Notes: generated from the sequence alone by a model not told the origin. Shown: positions 18,281 through 28,288, numbered from the stretch's first letter. The stretch: DNA of 64,000 bases from FEN-1139 sp038207155 (GCA_038207155.1 JBBRAB010000003.1:186001-250000), one strand, 5' to 3'. Program-made: numbers and translations.

Positions 18281-19660
18281 CTAAGCGATGCGCGTCGCGT
18301 TGGCGATGGCCTCAGTCGTTGGGTTCGGTCCCACCTGCGCGAGCAAGCGCTCCGCAGGACAGTGGCCCTCGCGCCACAGAGCTTCGAGGCCCTCGAGGTA
18401 CTGGGTTTCGTCACGGCCCTGCGCATCGAGCCGCGCGCGCCGCTGCAGACCACCGCGAGCGAGCCCGAGCAGCTCGAGCATCAACGGCTGCAGTTCGCGC
18501 CCCATGAGCTGGCTGCGCAGACCCTCCCGCACGAGCGCGGGGCGTGCCTCATTGAGGCCGGAAAAGGTCAGGAAGCTGAGCAACTTGCCGGCATCAGCCA
18601 GGGCGGATTTGTCGTAGCAGAGACCGGTCGTCAGTGCGGGGATCGCGAGCACCGTGTCAGCGGGCTGTGCGTCGATCGAGCGCAGCTCAAGTGTGCGCTT
18701 GAGTCGAACCTCGGGAAAGAGTGTGTTGAGGTGCAGCTTCCAATCGGCCAGCGTTGCGCGGTGGCCTGCAAATCCGCGGCGCATGAAGTCCCGAAAGGTC
18801 TGCCCGGTGTTCGCAACGTAGTGGTCACCACGCTTGATCAAAAACATTCCGGCATCGAGGGCCCACTCGATGTAGTCGTGATAGCCGGGATCGGGGATGT
18901 TGAAGACGGACTCGATCAGGCCGGAGCGGGAGGGATCCATGTGCATCCAGACCTGCCCGCGTTCACTCAATCGGCCGGTGGCGCGACCCTCGATCCAGGG
19001 AGAGTTGGCGGTTGCCGCGTGCAGCATTGGCGCCACCCGCAGCAGCAGCTGCAGCTTGGCGAGCGCGTCCGTTTCCGACGAGTAGTCGAGATTGACCTGC
19101 ACTGTGGCCGTTCGCAGCATCATGTCGAGCGCACCCGTGCCGCGTGTCGGCAGGTATTCGCGCATGATGGGATAGCGAGGCTTAGGCACCCACGGCAGCT
19201 GCTCCTGACTCGCGAGCGGATGAAACCCGACGCTGAGCCAGCGCAGACCAAGCGGCTCCGAGAGTTCCGTGAGCTCCCGCTGGTGCTCGGCTAGTTCCGT
19301 CGCGACGCCGTGGACGTCCGCGTAGGGAGCGCCACTGAGCTCGAGCTGCGCGCCGGGCTCCAGGGTGAGCGACGCTCCATCACGACGCAGTTCAAGCAGT
19401 GGGGACGCTTCGCTTTCGCGCTCGGCCTGCCACCCACGGGACATGAACTCGAGCAGCACTTTGCGCACGCCGCGGGCTCCCTCATAGCCGAGGGCCAAGG
19501 GTGGCTGGTCGCTGACGCCGAAGCGCTCTGCTTCGAGACCGACGCGAAAATCTCGCTCCGGCACCTCAGCGAGTTCAAAGGGCAGTCTGAGCTCGGTCGC
19601 GTCGCGCAGGGGGAGGTGATCGGTTGCCACTGGAACGACCGAGAGAATAGGCACAGACAT
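18281..19660 (-). CDS. gshA: glutamate-cysteine ligase, plant/alphaproteobacterial type (GCS2 family)
   Basis: A 459-residue enzyme that makes gamma-glutamylcysteine, the first step of glutathione synthesis. Recognisable family stretches include VGLEAERFGV, the RYPIMREYLPTRGTGALDMM segment, TATVQVNLDYSSE and WIEGRATGRLSERGQVWMHMDPSRSG, followed by PDPGYHDYIEWALD. The length matches the plant-like GCS2 group. The start is ATG 19660. It is convergent with the M50 gene; a homocysteine-methyltransferase-like gene lies 98 bases upstream on the same strand, so both may touch sulfur amino-acid metabolism. No gshB was seen. Confidence 0.92.
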   Translation of the reverse strand: MSVPILSVVPVATDHLPLRDATELRLPFELAEVPERDFRVGLEAERFGVSDQPPLALGYEGARGVRKVLLEFMSRGWQAERESEASPLLELRRDGASLTLEPGAQLELSGAPYADVHGVATELAEHQRELTELSEPLGLRWLSVGFHPLASQEQLPWVPKPRYPIMREYLPTRGTGALDMMLRTATVQVNLDYSSETDALAKLQLLLRVAPMLHAATANSPWIEGRATGRLSERGQVWMHMDPSRSGLIESVFNIPDPGYHDYIEWALDAGMFLIKRGDHYVANTGQTFRDFMRRGFAGHRATLADWKLHLNTLFPEVRLKRTLELRSIDAQPADTVLAIPALTTGLCYDKSALADAGKLLSFLTFSGLNEARPALVREGLRSQLMGRELQPLMLELLGLARGGLQRRARLDAQGRDETQYLEGLEALWREGHCPAERLLAQVGPNPTTEAIANATRIA

Positions 19661-19758
19661 CGGTCAAGGCTACCTAACGCCAAATCCCCCAAACGGGAGT
19701 GGGGTCGCCGGCTCCCGCGGCTCTGGCTTGCCTGCGTCGAATCGCGGTGATTCCTGCA

Positions 19759-20700
19759 CTATCGACCCGGGGGGACCTGATCGAATTCCGTGTCCGAGCG
19801 ACGCGTTGGCATGGACGGATGCACCTCACCCAGGGCGCGCGCCAGGGCTGCCGTGTGAGTTTCCGTGGTGCCGGCGCCGCCTCCGATGATGCGGGCGCCC
19901 TTGAGATCAAGATCGAGGGCGCGATCGGCCCAGTGTTCTGGGCGTGAACCGGGATCGGGAAAGCCGCGCACGCTGAGCGGACCTGCCGCCAGCAAGACAC
20001 CGGGAAAGAGCGAGCCATCGGCACTCATTGACGAGGCGACTCTTTCGAGCTGCGCGATGCCGTTGTCGATCGAGCTCACCTCGAACAGCACCGCGGTGGC
20101 GCCCGCTTCTTCAAGGGCCTCGATCAGTGGGCCCACCGGACCTCCGGTGATGAGCTCCCCGGAAGGCAGGCATTCGACGACCGCCCAAGTGGGCAGCTCG
20201 GTTCCAGACGCGGCCACCACGGCTGCCATCAAACCGAGACGTGAACCCTGTCCGCGCGCGATCAGCAGCTCGCAGCCGGCAGCAGCCAGCCGCTCCGCAT
20301 GCTCGACGAATTCCTCATGCAGTCGATCGGCTGCCAGTGGGGCGACCATCTCGCTGCCAAGCAGACCCGCGACCGCGACCGGTTTCGGGCCCTCGGAGGC
20401 GGCATCGAGCGCGAGCTCGACCGCGCGTCCCGTGAGCATGGCGGCGCGGTGCTGCATACCCACCTCAGCCAGGGCACGAGGCGTCGTGTCGAGCGTGAGC
20501 GCGCACAGCACGTCCACACGACTACATATCTCTGCCCGGTAGTGCGAAAGCACGTCTTCTGGCCGCTCGCGTAGCAGTCGTCCAAGAGCTCCCGGCGCAT
20601 CGATGGCGCGTCCGCGGGCTCGGAAGCTCGCACCTGTATCTGCATCGAGGACCAGAGGTCGTCCACGCTCCAAACGGTGCCGAATGCTCTCGTAGCTCAT
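19759..20700 (-). CDS. homocysteine S-methyltransferase-like protein lacking the zinc cysteines
   Basis: A 313-residue TIM-barrel protein. The N-terminus LVLDADTGASFRARG corresponds to the family's D-G-(A/G) strand, and the C-terminus GARIIGGGAGTTETHTAAL aligns with the GGCCGTTPEHI signature. In working enzymes the two Cys of GGCC and an earlier Cys of the VN-C motif hold the catalytic zinc. Here they are Gly275 and Ala276, and the earlier site reads LFEVSS. Zinc-dependent methyl transfer to homocysteine is therefore unlikely by the known mechanism. The protein may have a different substrate or be a regulatory paralogue. The coding frame is intact. The start is ATG 20700. Confidence 0.82.
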   Translation of the reverse strand: MSYESIRHRLERGRPLVLDADTGASFRARGRAIDAPGALGRLLRERPEDVLSHYRAEICSRVDVLCALTLDTTPRALAEVGMQHRAAMLTGRAVELALDAASEGPKPVAVAGLLGSEMVAPLAADRLHEEFVEHAERLAAAGCELLIARGQGSRLGLMAAVVAASGTELPTWAVVECLPSGELITGGPVGPLIEALEEAGATAVLFEVSSIDNGIAQLERVASSMSADGSLFPGVLLAAGPLSVRGFPDPGSRPEHWADRALDLDLKGARIIGGGAGTTETHTAALARALGEVHPSMPTRRSDTEFDQVPPGR

Positions 20701-20863
20701 CTGGTCTGAAGGCTCGCTGTCCTAAGGCTCAACTACGTCCAAGGCAACGGCGCGTGAAGGGGGTGAGGGGGCTCTGGCGAAGACTGCCCTTGCTCATCCG
20801 GCAGGGCAACCGAGAAGAGCGGTCGCGAGGCGGGTAGCGACGAAATGCCACGCCGGGGGCCGG

Positions 20864-21688
20864 CTAGCCGAACGCGTTGCGCAGAAGTGATGCGGACAGC
20901 ACCAGCCCGATCGTCACCACGAGCCCCCGAACCACGCGCACAGGGAGGCGCCGCGCATAGCGGGCGCCGGCGTAGCCGCCCAGCACCGCGCCGATCGCCA
21001 TCACACCGGCGGACGGTAAATGCGTTGCCCCGCGCAGCACAAACAGCGTGGCTGCCGATGCATTGACCGTGCTGGCGATCAGGGCCTTTTGCGCGTTCAG
21101 ATGGTGAATGTCGAGGCTGGTCAGCAGTGAGAGCACCGCCAGCGTGATGATGCCGATCCCCGCGCCAAAATACCCGCCATAGATGGCCATCCCGAGGATC
21201 GCGAGTCCCGACAACCAGGCCGCCTTGCCCGTTGGAAGGGCACTCCCCTGCTGAGTCGGGGCTGCAAGCCCCACAGCAGACGGCGAGCGGGAACGCGCGC
21301 CAGCGGACTTGGAGAGCAAGGCGAGCTGCTCCTTGAACAGGATGAGCAGCGTCGCTCCGAGCACCAAGCCGGGCACGACCATCACGTACACGCGCTCGGG
21401 CGCGAGCAGCACGAGCAGCGAGCCGATGGCGCCTCCAAGTACGCTCGGTCCGACGAAACGCAGCGCGAGGCGCCGATCCGTTTTCAGCTCGTTTCGGTAG
21501 GCCCAGGCTGAGGCAAGCGAGCCTGGCACCAGCGCGAGCGCGTTGGTCGCGTTGGCCGTGATCGGCGAGAGCCCGACCGCCATCGCCACCGGAAATGACA
21601 CCAGGGTACCGCCGCCGGCGATCGAGTTGATGCCGCCGGCGACCGCGGAGGAGAGCAAGAGCAGGCAAGTGCGAGTGAGTGGCTCCAA
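20864..21688 (-). CDS. TauE/SafE (TSUP) family anion permease
   Basis: A 274-residue membrane protein with about eight hydrophobic segments and the duplicated TSUP signature: GGINSIAGGGTLVSFP near the N-terminus and AIYGGYFGAGIGI in the second half. The family exports or imports sulfite, sulfonates or related small anions. A cytoplasmic loop of about 30 residues separates the halves. The start ATG 21688 directly precedes the first membrane helix. It lies on the same strand as the vWA cluster but 47 bases beyond its end, so shared transcription is possible. The substrate is not deducible. Confidence 0.9.
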   Translation of the reverse strand: MEPLTRTCLLLLSSAVAGGINSIAGGGTLVSFPVAMAVGLSPITANATNALALVPGSLASAWAYRNELKTDRRLALRFVGPSVLGGAIGSLLVLLAPERVYVMVVPGLVLGATLLILFKEQLALLSKSAGARSRSPSAVGLAAPTQQGSALPTGKAAWLSGLAILGMAIYGGYFGAGIGIITLAVLSLLTSLDIHHLNAQKALIASTVNASAATLFVLRGATHLPSAGVMAIGAVLGGYAGARYARRLPVRVVRGLVVTIGLVLSASLLRNAFG

Positions 21689-21735
21689 GCCGGAGACCTT
21701 TAGCGCGCCTCACTCACCACTGCACGGGCGCCAGA

Positions 21736-24477
21736 CTAGGACCAAAGACGTGAGGCCGTGCGACGATAGAGCAGCTCGAGCAGTACCAGACCGAGCACCA
21801 GCAACGCGCTCAGCGCTGCCAGGCTGCGTCGATGGGGGCGTCCGGCGTGCTTGGCGACGAGCAGCTCGGCTGCCGGTGCATTGAGCTTGCCGCCGAGCGC
21901 GGACACCAGCGCCTCAAATTCGCGACTTGCCTCCGGACGCGGGGTGAGCTCCAGCGGATAGGGTAGACTGACGCTGCCGCGACTCGTGCCCCAAGGCGTC
22001 GTTGGTCCGTCGAGTTGTCGTCGTTCGTGCTCGGCTTGCAACTGATAGGCGCCTGGTGTCGGGAGTTTGACCCGTGTTTCGTAGCGACCAGGCGCCACCT
22101 GCGGCAGCGGTACCGGAGCCTGCTTGCCGCTCGGGCCTGTGACGACGAGCGACGACGCGAGCTGATTGACGAAGCGATCATGCTCGTCAAACGCTTCGAA
22201 ACTCACCTTGAGCTCATCTCCAAGCAGCTCGAGCTGCAGGGGTTGATCCTTGGCCTCCGAGAGGCGCGCGTGCCCGCGCAGCAGCTGTGCCAAAAAACGT
22301 CCGAGCTCGGGCCAGCGCTGCAAATCCGAGATCCAGGGTCCGCGCGACTCGCTCGTCCACGCCAGCACCCAGCCGAGCCCTTGCCTGGTTCGAGCGAGCA
22401 GGGGCTCACCTCGTTCACTCTCGAGGAGTGCCTCAGCCGGCGCCGGTTTGAGGGACGTCGACACATAGCCGTGCAGCAGCGGCGCGGCATCGAGCTCAAT
22501 GCCGTGAAAACACTCCGCGGCGCGCGCGACGACCAGCTCCGTCGAGCCGTCCACCTGAGCTTGTCCCATCACCCACTCGGTCTCGCGCGTGAAGATGCGT
22601 GGGAGTTCTTCTGGGTTTGGTGCGGCGTGGTAACGCCCGCCGCCCGCCTCGGTCAGTGATGTCAGTAGACCTCCGTCCACCTGTGCACCCAAGCCGACGA
22701 TGGTCAGCGTGATCCCGTCAGCGGCTAGCAGCGTAACGAGCTCCGGCAGGCCTTCGGACGGAGATTGTCCGTCGGTGAGCAACACCAGGTGCTTGCGGCG
22801 CGCCGCGACCCCGAGCAGATCGCCGCGCGCGAGATCCACGGCGGGAAAGATGCGCGTCCCACCGCCGGAGCGCAGCCGCGTGAGCGGCTCATCGTGCACG
22901 CGCGCTGACAGGGCGGACTGCAGCGAAAGGACCCGCAGAGGTGCATCATCGAATGCCACGACCTCAACTAGATCACTCGGGCCAAGGGTCGCGATGGTGG
23001 CGCGACAGGCGGATTTGGCCAGCTCGAGCGGCGCGCCCTGCATCGAGCCAGAGCGGTCGACCACGAGTGCCATTGCCACCTGAGGCGTGTCCTTGCGATG
23101 GTCAATCTCCATGCGCACCGGCGCCAGGTCCTCAAGCAGCGTGTGGCCCCAACCGCCGGGACCGTAGGCAGTAGGTCCACCTGACAGCAGCAAAGTGCCG
23201 CCGCGCTCGCGCACCCAGCTGGCCAGGCGCTCGGCTGCGCCTGGTGCGAGGCGCTCCCAGGCGACGTTCGAGACCACGACCGACTGATAGTCAGCAAGAC
23301 ACTCAACGCTGCTGGGTAGTTCGTCGGGGCGCCGCGAATCAACCGAGAAATGCTGCGCCTCGAGTGCGGCCGCAAACGGGGAACTGCCTGGGCGAGGGTC
23401 GAGCCACAGGACCCGTGGTGGCCCCGTCAGCTCAAGTTCGAGGGAAAACGCGTTGTTTTCCGAAAAATGATCCGGTTCGCTCGGGGTGAGCTGGACGGTC
23501 AGCTTGGTGATGCCCGGGCGTGTGATGCGCGCCTGCAGGGCGACGGGTTGGAGGCCCGGAGTGAGGGTCAGCTCACGCGCGGGTTCGAGCGTGCTGGGTG
23601 CGCCATCTTGCAAGAGCGTCAAGCGGGCGTGGGTGGCGCGGGTGGACGCCAGCTGGCCGCGCAGGTGAAAGGTGCGCCCAAGCTGCGGAATGCCCTCGGC
23701 CGTCAACTGAACGACCGCGATGTCGGAGGCCGCGGCTTGGCTCGGAGCGCGCGCAAACACCTCAGTCCCGGCAGCGCGCAGCTCCGAGAGGGTGCTTGGA
23801 AGCGAGCCGGCGGTACTGGCTCCATCACCGAGCAGCAAGAGGTGCCGCTCAGCATCAAGCTCGCAGAGCCCGCTCGCGAGGGCCAGCGCACGAGGATAGT
23901 CCGAGCCAAGCGCGAGCGGTGGGCGCCGCAGGGACGCGATGGGTGCGAGCTCTGCTCCCGGCGCCGGTGTCACGACGCGCGCCTGACTATCGAAAGCCAC
24001 GAGCTGCACCTGATGGCTGTCGCTCTGCAAGTGCCAAAGCTCGCTGGCTTGTCGCCGCGCAGCCTCGAGCGAGGCGTCTGCGATCGATGCGCTTACGTCG
24101 AGCAGCACCACCGTGCAGGTCCTCTGTTCGATTCGCTCGAGTTGCGGCCGTCCGAGCGCGACAATTAGCAGAGCGAGCGCGAGCGCGCGCAGCGCCGTTA
24201 GCCTGGGAACCAGGCGCTTTTCACCGCGCGTGAGCTCACCGATCAGGCTCCAGAAAACCAGCGGCCAGGCGGCGAACAGGGCCAGTGCCCGGGGTTCGAG
24301 TAGCAGTAGCTTGCGCGAGCCAAACGCCCAGGACAGGGGCGCTGCGGACGAGCCGAGCCGACGTGCCGCGTAGCTCACCAGGACTCCCGCGAGCAGCAGC
24401 GAGCCGGCGGCCAACAGCGGTCGTCGTCCGAACCAGGCGCGCAGCCCTGGGGCGTGAAGCGGGGTCTTGCCGGTCAT
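21736..24477 (-). CDS. membrane protein with two von Willebrand A domains
   Basis: ATG 24477 overlaps the stop of the preceding gene as ATGA and is preferred to a start at 24549; this gives 913 residues. Three N-terminal membrane helices (to about residue 108) precede a first vWA-like domain with a DVSAS MIDAS at 127-131. A Rossmann-like segment (GGTLLLSGGPTAYGPGG) resembles glutamine-amidotransferase-like domains. A second vWA domain follows with DRSGS at 474-478 and TDGQSPSEG. A beta-sandwich region and a C-terminal membrane helix complete it. vWA domains bind Mg2+ and protein ligands. It is the last gene of the MoxR-DUF58-vWA cluster, which probably acts in envelope maintenance or protein complex assembly. 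Confidence 0.88.
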   Translation of the reverse strand: MTGKTPLHAPGLRAWFGRRPLLAAGSLLLAGVLVSYAARRLGSSAAPLSWAFGSRKLLLLEPRALALFAAWPLVFWSLIGELTRGEKRLVPRLTALRALALALLIVALGRPQLERIEQRTCTVVLLDVSASIADASLEAARRQASELWHLQSDSHQVQLVAFDSQARVVTPAPGAELAPIASLRRPPLALGSDYPRALALASGLCELDAERHLLLLGDGASTAGSLPSTLSELRAAGTEVFARAPSQAAASDIAVVQLTAEGIPQLGRTFHLRGQLASTRATHARLTLLQDGAPSTLEPARELTLTPGLQPVALQARITRPGITKLTVQLTPSEPDHFSENNAFSLELELTGPPRVLWLDPRPGSSPFAAALEAQHFSVDSRRPDELPSSVECLADYQSVVVSNVAWERLAPGAAERLASWVRERGGTLLLSGGPTAYGPGGWGHTLLEDLAPVRMEIDHRKDTPQVAMALVVDRSGSMQGAPLELAKSACRATIATLGPSDLVEVVAFDDAPLRVLSLQSALSARVHDEPLTRLRSGGGTRIFPAVDLARGDLLGVAARRKHLVLLTDGQSPSEGLPELVTLLAADGITLTIVGLGAQVDGGLLTSLTEAGGGRYHAAPNPEELPRIFTRETEWVMGQAQVDGSTELVVARAAECFHGIELDAAPLLHGYVSTSLKPAPAEALLESERGEPLLARTRQGLGWVLAWTSESRGPWISDLQRWPELGRFLAQLLRGHARLSEAKDQPLQLELLGDELKVSFEAFDEHDRFVNQLASSLVVTGPSGKQAPVPLPQVAPGRYETRVKLPTPGAYQLQAEHERRQLDGPTTPWGTSRGSVSLPYPLELTPRPEASREFEALVSALGGKLNAPAAELLVAKHAGRPHRRSLAALSALLVLGLVLLELLYRRTASRLWS

Positions 24478-26336
24478 GCGAGCCACCTCCGGCGTAGCGC
24501 GAGTCCCTCGAGCAGCATCAAGAGCAGCGCAAGCACCAACGCCAGCCACCCCAGGGGACGATGGCGGTGACTCTCACCCGCTGGGGGGCGTGGCCAGCTC
24601 GGACTTGGGCCATCGCTGTTCAGCTGCGAGACCTCGGCGTTGGCGAGGTTGACCTCGAGCTGCCGTCGGGCCTCGGGGGTCCCCGGAAACTCCAGCGCGT
24701 AGCGCCCCACCTGGCCGGGCTCGAATTGAACCAGGCCCTGTTGGACCGGCAAGAGTCGTTGTCTGCCGCTGGGTTCCCGCAGCAGCGCGTGACTGGCGCC
24801 TTCAGGCGCGCTCAAGCGCTGGAGCTCACCGGTGCGCAGGGAAGAAACGAAGCGCGCTTCACGCTCCAGCAGCAGATTGACGGCCTTGAGCACGAACATC
24901 GGGAAGGCGGGTCTCAGGACAAAGTCGCTGTTTTGTGGGGAAAATCCGAGGGCAATGAAGCGACCCTGCGCGGTCTGGCCAGACAAGAGCAGCGGGCCTT
25001 GCTGACTGCTGCCGAGCACCGTCGTGTGTCCCAGCGGCTTGAGGGCTCGACCTTGCTGAACCTGGACGTCCTCGAGCCTCAGGCCGCGCACCAGCGTCTC
25101 GCCGTCCTTCACGTCGTCAAAACCAAAATCGGTCAGTGAGCGACCGAGGGTAAATCCGTCGGTCGCCACCGGTGGAGCCAGCAGCAGCTGCGGACCGACG
25201 AACCCTGGATTGGCCACACCGTCAAAGATCGCGAGCTCGAAGGGCCCCTCGGGCAAGCGCGCTCCGGGCGCCAGCGTCGTGATGTCCAGGAGCTCATCGA
25301 GCAACAGCGCGGCACTGAGGTACGTGTTGCCGCTTGTCACCAAGAGCAGCTTGCTGCGATGACGCTCAGGCAGGCGCGTGGTGGCCACATCGTCGAGTGC
25401 CAGGCGATCGGCGAGCCCATCGGTCGCATGCAGGGTTGCGGTCAGAACCTCGTGACTGGCCGGAATATCCGGCACAAATTGCCTCCATTGCTGACCCGGT
25501 GCGAGCGTCAGCGGCAGGATCGACAGCGGGCCCGCGTCACCTGAGAGGATCAGCTCGGCGCGGCGCGCCTGGAGATCGGCATTGAGCACCTCCACCTGGA
25601 GCTCGCAGTGAAGTGGCTCGCCTGGTGTGCGGCGCGCCGCAAACGACGTGATGGCGAGGTTGCCCCCACTGTGACCGACGGGCAGCAGGTATCGAGGCCG
25701 CGCGGGTTGCGGCCTCGCGGGGCTCGCACCGTCGAGCGTCGGAGCGCGATCGCTGACGACGATCAAATCGCCGCCCCGGCGCGAGGCCAGGATTTCGTCG
25801 GCGAACTCCAGCGCGCCGCTCCAGTTGGCGGGGCTGTCGACCGGTTGCAGCGTTGACAGTAGCGAGAGCGCCGTTGACGGCTCCTCGAGCCAGGGGCCCA
25901 GTGGTTCAGCATGTTGCGCGACCGCGACGAGCAGCACGCGATCGCGTGAACCCAGCCCCTTGAGCCAACGACCGAGCGCAAGCTTGCCCTGTTCGAAACG
26001 GGTACTGTTGCCCTCCTTAGCCTGCATCGAGGCGCTCACGTCGAGCAGCACCAGGTGAAAACGGAGCTCCCCGGTAGTGGACTTGGGGCGTGGATCACCC
26101 GCCGCAACCAGCAGACTCCCGACGATCGCCAGTGAGAGGAGCAGCGCCAACCATCGCTTCAGGCGACGCCAGTTGGCTTGAGCGGCCCGCGAGGGCAAAA
26201 GCTTTTCCCATAGCGCAAGGTAGACGACCGTCAGCGTTTGGCGCCGCTCGCGCAGCAGGTGCAACCCCACGACCAGCAGCACGCTGACCGCAGCGAGCGC
26301 CGACCAGAGCACGGGAGCCAGGCCCAGCAAAGTCAT
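24474..26336 (-). CDS. BatA-domain/vWA membrane protein
   Basis: A 620-residue protein. The N-terminal pair of membrane helices around the LHLLRERRQTLTVVYLALWE segment is the BatA (aerotolerance) N-terminal module. A vWA domain follows with DVSAS at 99-103 as the MIDAS motif. A long extracytoplasmic region and a C-terminal helix (WLALVLALLLMLLEGLALRR) complete it. It overlaps both neighbours by four bases (ATGA), so the three genes DUF58-vWA-vWA are translationally coupled. Proteins of this type act downstream of MoxR ATPases; a substrate was not identifiable. Confidence 0.87.
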   Translation of the reverse strand: MTLLGLAPVLWSALAAVSVLLVVGLHLLRERRQTLTVVYLALWEKLLPSRAAQANWRRLKRWLALLLSLAIVGSLLVAAGDPRPKSTTGELRFHLVLLDVSASMQAKEGNSTRFEQGKLALGRWLKGLGSRDRVLLVAVAQHAEPLGPWLEEPSTALSLLSTLQPVDSPANWSGALEFADEILASRRGGDLIVVSDRAPTLDGASPARPQPARPRYLLPVGHSGGNLAITSFAARRTPGEPLHCELQVEVLNADLQARRAELILSGDAGPLSILPLTLAPGQQWRQFVPDIPASHEVLTATLHATDGLADRLALDDVATTRLPERHRSKLLLVTSGNTYLSAALLLDELLDITTLAPGARLPEGPFELAIFDGVANPGFVGPQLLLAPPVATDGFTLGRSLTDFGFDDVKDGETLVRGLRLEDVQVQQGRALKPLGHTTVLGSSQQGPLLLSGQTAQGRFIALGFSPQNSDFVLRPAFPMFVLKAVNLLLEREARFVSSLRTGELQRLSAPEGASHALLREPSGRQRLLPVQQGLVQFEPGQVGRYALEFPGTPEARRQLEVNLANAEVSQLNSDGPSPSWPRPPAGESHRHRPLGWLALVLALLLMLLEGLALRRRWLA

Positions 26337-27277
26337 CGCGAGAGCACCCCGCCGCGCCGCAGTGATTCGAGCACGAGCTCGTCGAAGGGGCGATTGACGT
26401 CGGCCGCGACATAGGGAATGCGGTGTTCCCCACAGTGACGTGCTGCGTCAGCGAGCAGCGCGCCGTGGGCCGCGGCCAGTGAGCGTTCCAGCTCGGGAGT
26501 GACGGAAAGCTCGCGCTGCTCGTTGGATTCTACGTCGACCAGCGTTAGCTCGCCACTCAGCGTGAGGTAGGCGTCGGCCTCGTCAACCAGGTGGATGACC
26601 TCGAGCTCAAAACGCTCGAACCCCAGGGCCGCCAGTCCCGTTTCGAGCACGCTCGGATCATAGAGATCGCTCAGCAGGATCACGAGTCCGCGTCGCTTTT
26701 GACGCGTGGCAAAGCTGCGGAGGCTCCGCGACAGAGCGGTGCCCTTGGCCTGCGGCAATTCGCGCAGGAACTTGAGCAAACGGTGGATCCGGTTGCGCCC
26801 ACGCTGCGGCGGCAGCTCGCACAGCACGCGCTGACCGAGCCCCACGATGGAGACTCGATCGAGCTGACAGAGCGCAATGTAGCCGAGGGCTGCGGCGAGC
26901 TGCCGCGCGAGCTGGATCTTCGGCTTTGCTCCGAACCACATCGAGGGGCTGCAGTCGATCAGGAGAAATACCGAGAGATCTTCCTCTTCCTCATAGACCC
27001 GCAGCCACAGTCGATCGAGGCGTTGCAGCGCGTTGATGTCGAGGTGCCGCACGTCGTCCCCGGGGACGTACTCGCGGTGGTCAGCGAACTCCAGCCCGCC
27101 GCCGCGTCGTCGACTGCGCCGCTCTGCCCGCATTCGACCTGAGGCCAGGCGCCGCGTCATCAGCACCAGCGTCTCAAGCTGACGCTCAAAACCCGGGCCG
27201 AACGCAGCCGCGGCGTCGCTCCCGAGGGAGGGCGCTCGACCGCGTGCGCGGGCTTGCTTGAAGGGCCAGGAGAACAA
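26333..27277 (-). CDS. DUF58 protein
   Basis: A 314-residue soluble protein. The DUF58 signature is present: GGGLEFADHREYVPGDDVRHLD, followed by NALQRLDRLWLRVYEEEEDL. The second half is a vWA-like fold with DCSPS in place of the usual DxSxS, and ILLSDLYDP. DUF58 proteins accompany MoxR ATPases and vWA membrane proteins in many bacteria. It starts nine bases after the MoxR stop and overlaps the BatA-like gene. Confidence 0.9.
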   Translation of the reverse strand: MFSWPFKQARARGRAPSLGSDAAAAFGPGFERQLETLVLMTRRLASGRMRAERRSRRRGGGLEFADHREYVPGDDVRHLDINALQRLDRLWLRVYEEEEDLSVFLLIDCSPSMWFGAKPKIQLARQLAAALGYIALCQLDRVSIVGLGQRVLCELPPQRGRNRIHRLLKFLRELPQAKGTALSRSLRSFATRQKRRGLVILLSDLYDPSVLETGLAALGFERFELEVIHLVDEADAYLTLSGELTLVDVESNEQRELSVTPELERSLAAAHGALLADAARHCGEHRIPYVAADVNRPFDELVLESLRRGGVLSR

Positions 27278-27286
27278 AACGATGGC

Positions 27287-28288
27287 CTAGAGCGCTTGCG
27301 GCAGCCCTGCCAGCAGGGTCGCGATGATGCTGTCGCAGCGTAGTCCCGAGGCCTCCGCCTCGAACGAGAGCAGGATGCGGTGGCGCAGTGCGCTTGCGGC
27401 CACGCGCTTGACGTCCTCGATTGCAGGCGCGCTGCGTCCGTCGAACAGCGCGCTGACACGCGCCCCGAGCAGCAGGGCTTGGGCACCGCGGGGAGACGCA
27501 CCAGTGCGAATCGACGAGCGTAGCTCAGTCGGGCATTCCGGATGCTCGGGATGGGTCGCGCGCACTAGGCGCACGACGTAGTCCACCAGGTGGGGCGCCA
27601 CCGGCACGCGACGCACCAGCGACTGCAGTGACAAGAGCGCCTGAGCGTCCGTTACCTGACTGGCGTGGGGTTGATGCTCCGTCGTCGTGCGCTCAAGGAT
27701 CGTCGTGAGCTCAGCTGCCGAGGGAAATGGCACATCGATCTTCATGAAGAAGCGGTCGAGCTGCGCCTCGGGGAGAGGGTAGGTGCCCTCCATCTCCAGG
27801 GGATTTTGCGTCGCTAGGACGAAAAATGGCTCCCCGATCTTGCGCGTTTGCCGGCCGACCGTGATGCGATGCTCCTGCATCGCTTCCAGCATCGCGCTCT
27901 GGGTTTTCGGGGTCGCGCGGTTGACCTCGTCGGCCAGCACGATCTGCGAAAACAGGGGTCCAGGACGAAACTCCAGGTTGCGTCCCCCCGTCGAGGACTC
28001 GTCGATCACGGTGGTGCCGATCAGATCCGCGGGCATCAGATCCGGCGTGAACTGGATACGCGAGAACTCGAGTCCGAGGCACTCGGCCAGGGTCTTGACG
28101 AGCAGAGTCTTGCCGAGACCCGGGACACCTTCCAGTAGCGCGTGTCCCCCGGACAGAATGCAGGTGAGCACGGCGTCCACCACCCGCTCTTGACCCACAA
28201 TCACGCTACCGAGCTCACGACGAATGAGCGTCACTTGCTCTTGAAATGCAGCGACATCGAGCGGAGCAGTATTGGGCGACACGGTCAT
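27287..28288 (-). CDS. MoxR-family AAA+ ATPase
   Basis: ATG 28288 is chosen over an upstream frame extension because AAGGAAT stands at ribosome-binding distance and the family begins here; the protein has 333 residues. Walker A is GVPGLGKT at 54-61, Walker B ends ADEVNR, and sensor 1 is FVLATQNPLEMEGTYPLPEAQLDRF, all typical of MoxR. These chaperone-like ATPases remodel or insert cofactors into vWA-domain partners. The next three genes encode such partners, and the preceding gene encodes a coiled-coil membrane protein 22 bases away, so all five form one operon. Confidence 0.95.
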   Translation of the reverse strand: MTVSPNTAPLDVAAFQEQVTLIRRELGSVIVGQERVVDAVLTCILSGGHALLEGVPGLGKTLLVKTLAECLGLEFSRIQFTPDLMPADLIGTTVIDESSTGGRNLEFRPGPLFSQIVLADEVNRATPKTQSAMLEAMQEHRITVGRQTRKIGEPFFVLATQNPLEMEGTYPLPEAQLDRFFMKIDVPFPSAAELTTILERTTTEHQPHASQVTDAQALLSLQSLVRRVPVAPHLVDYVVRLVRATHPEHPECPTELRSSIRTGASPRGAQALLLGARVSALFDGRSAPAIEDVKRVAASALRHRILLSFEAEASGLRCDSIIATLLAGLPQAL

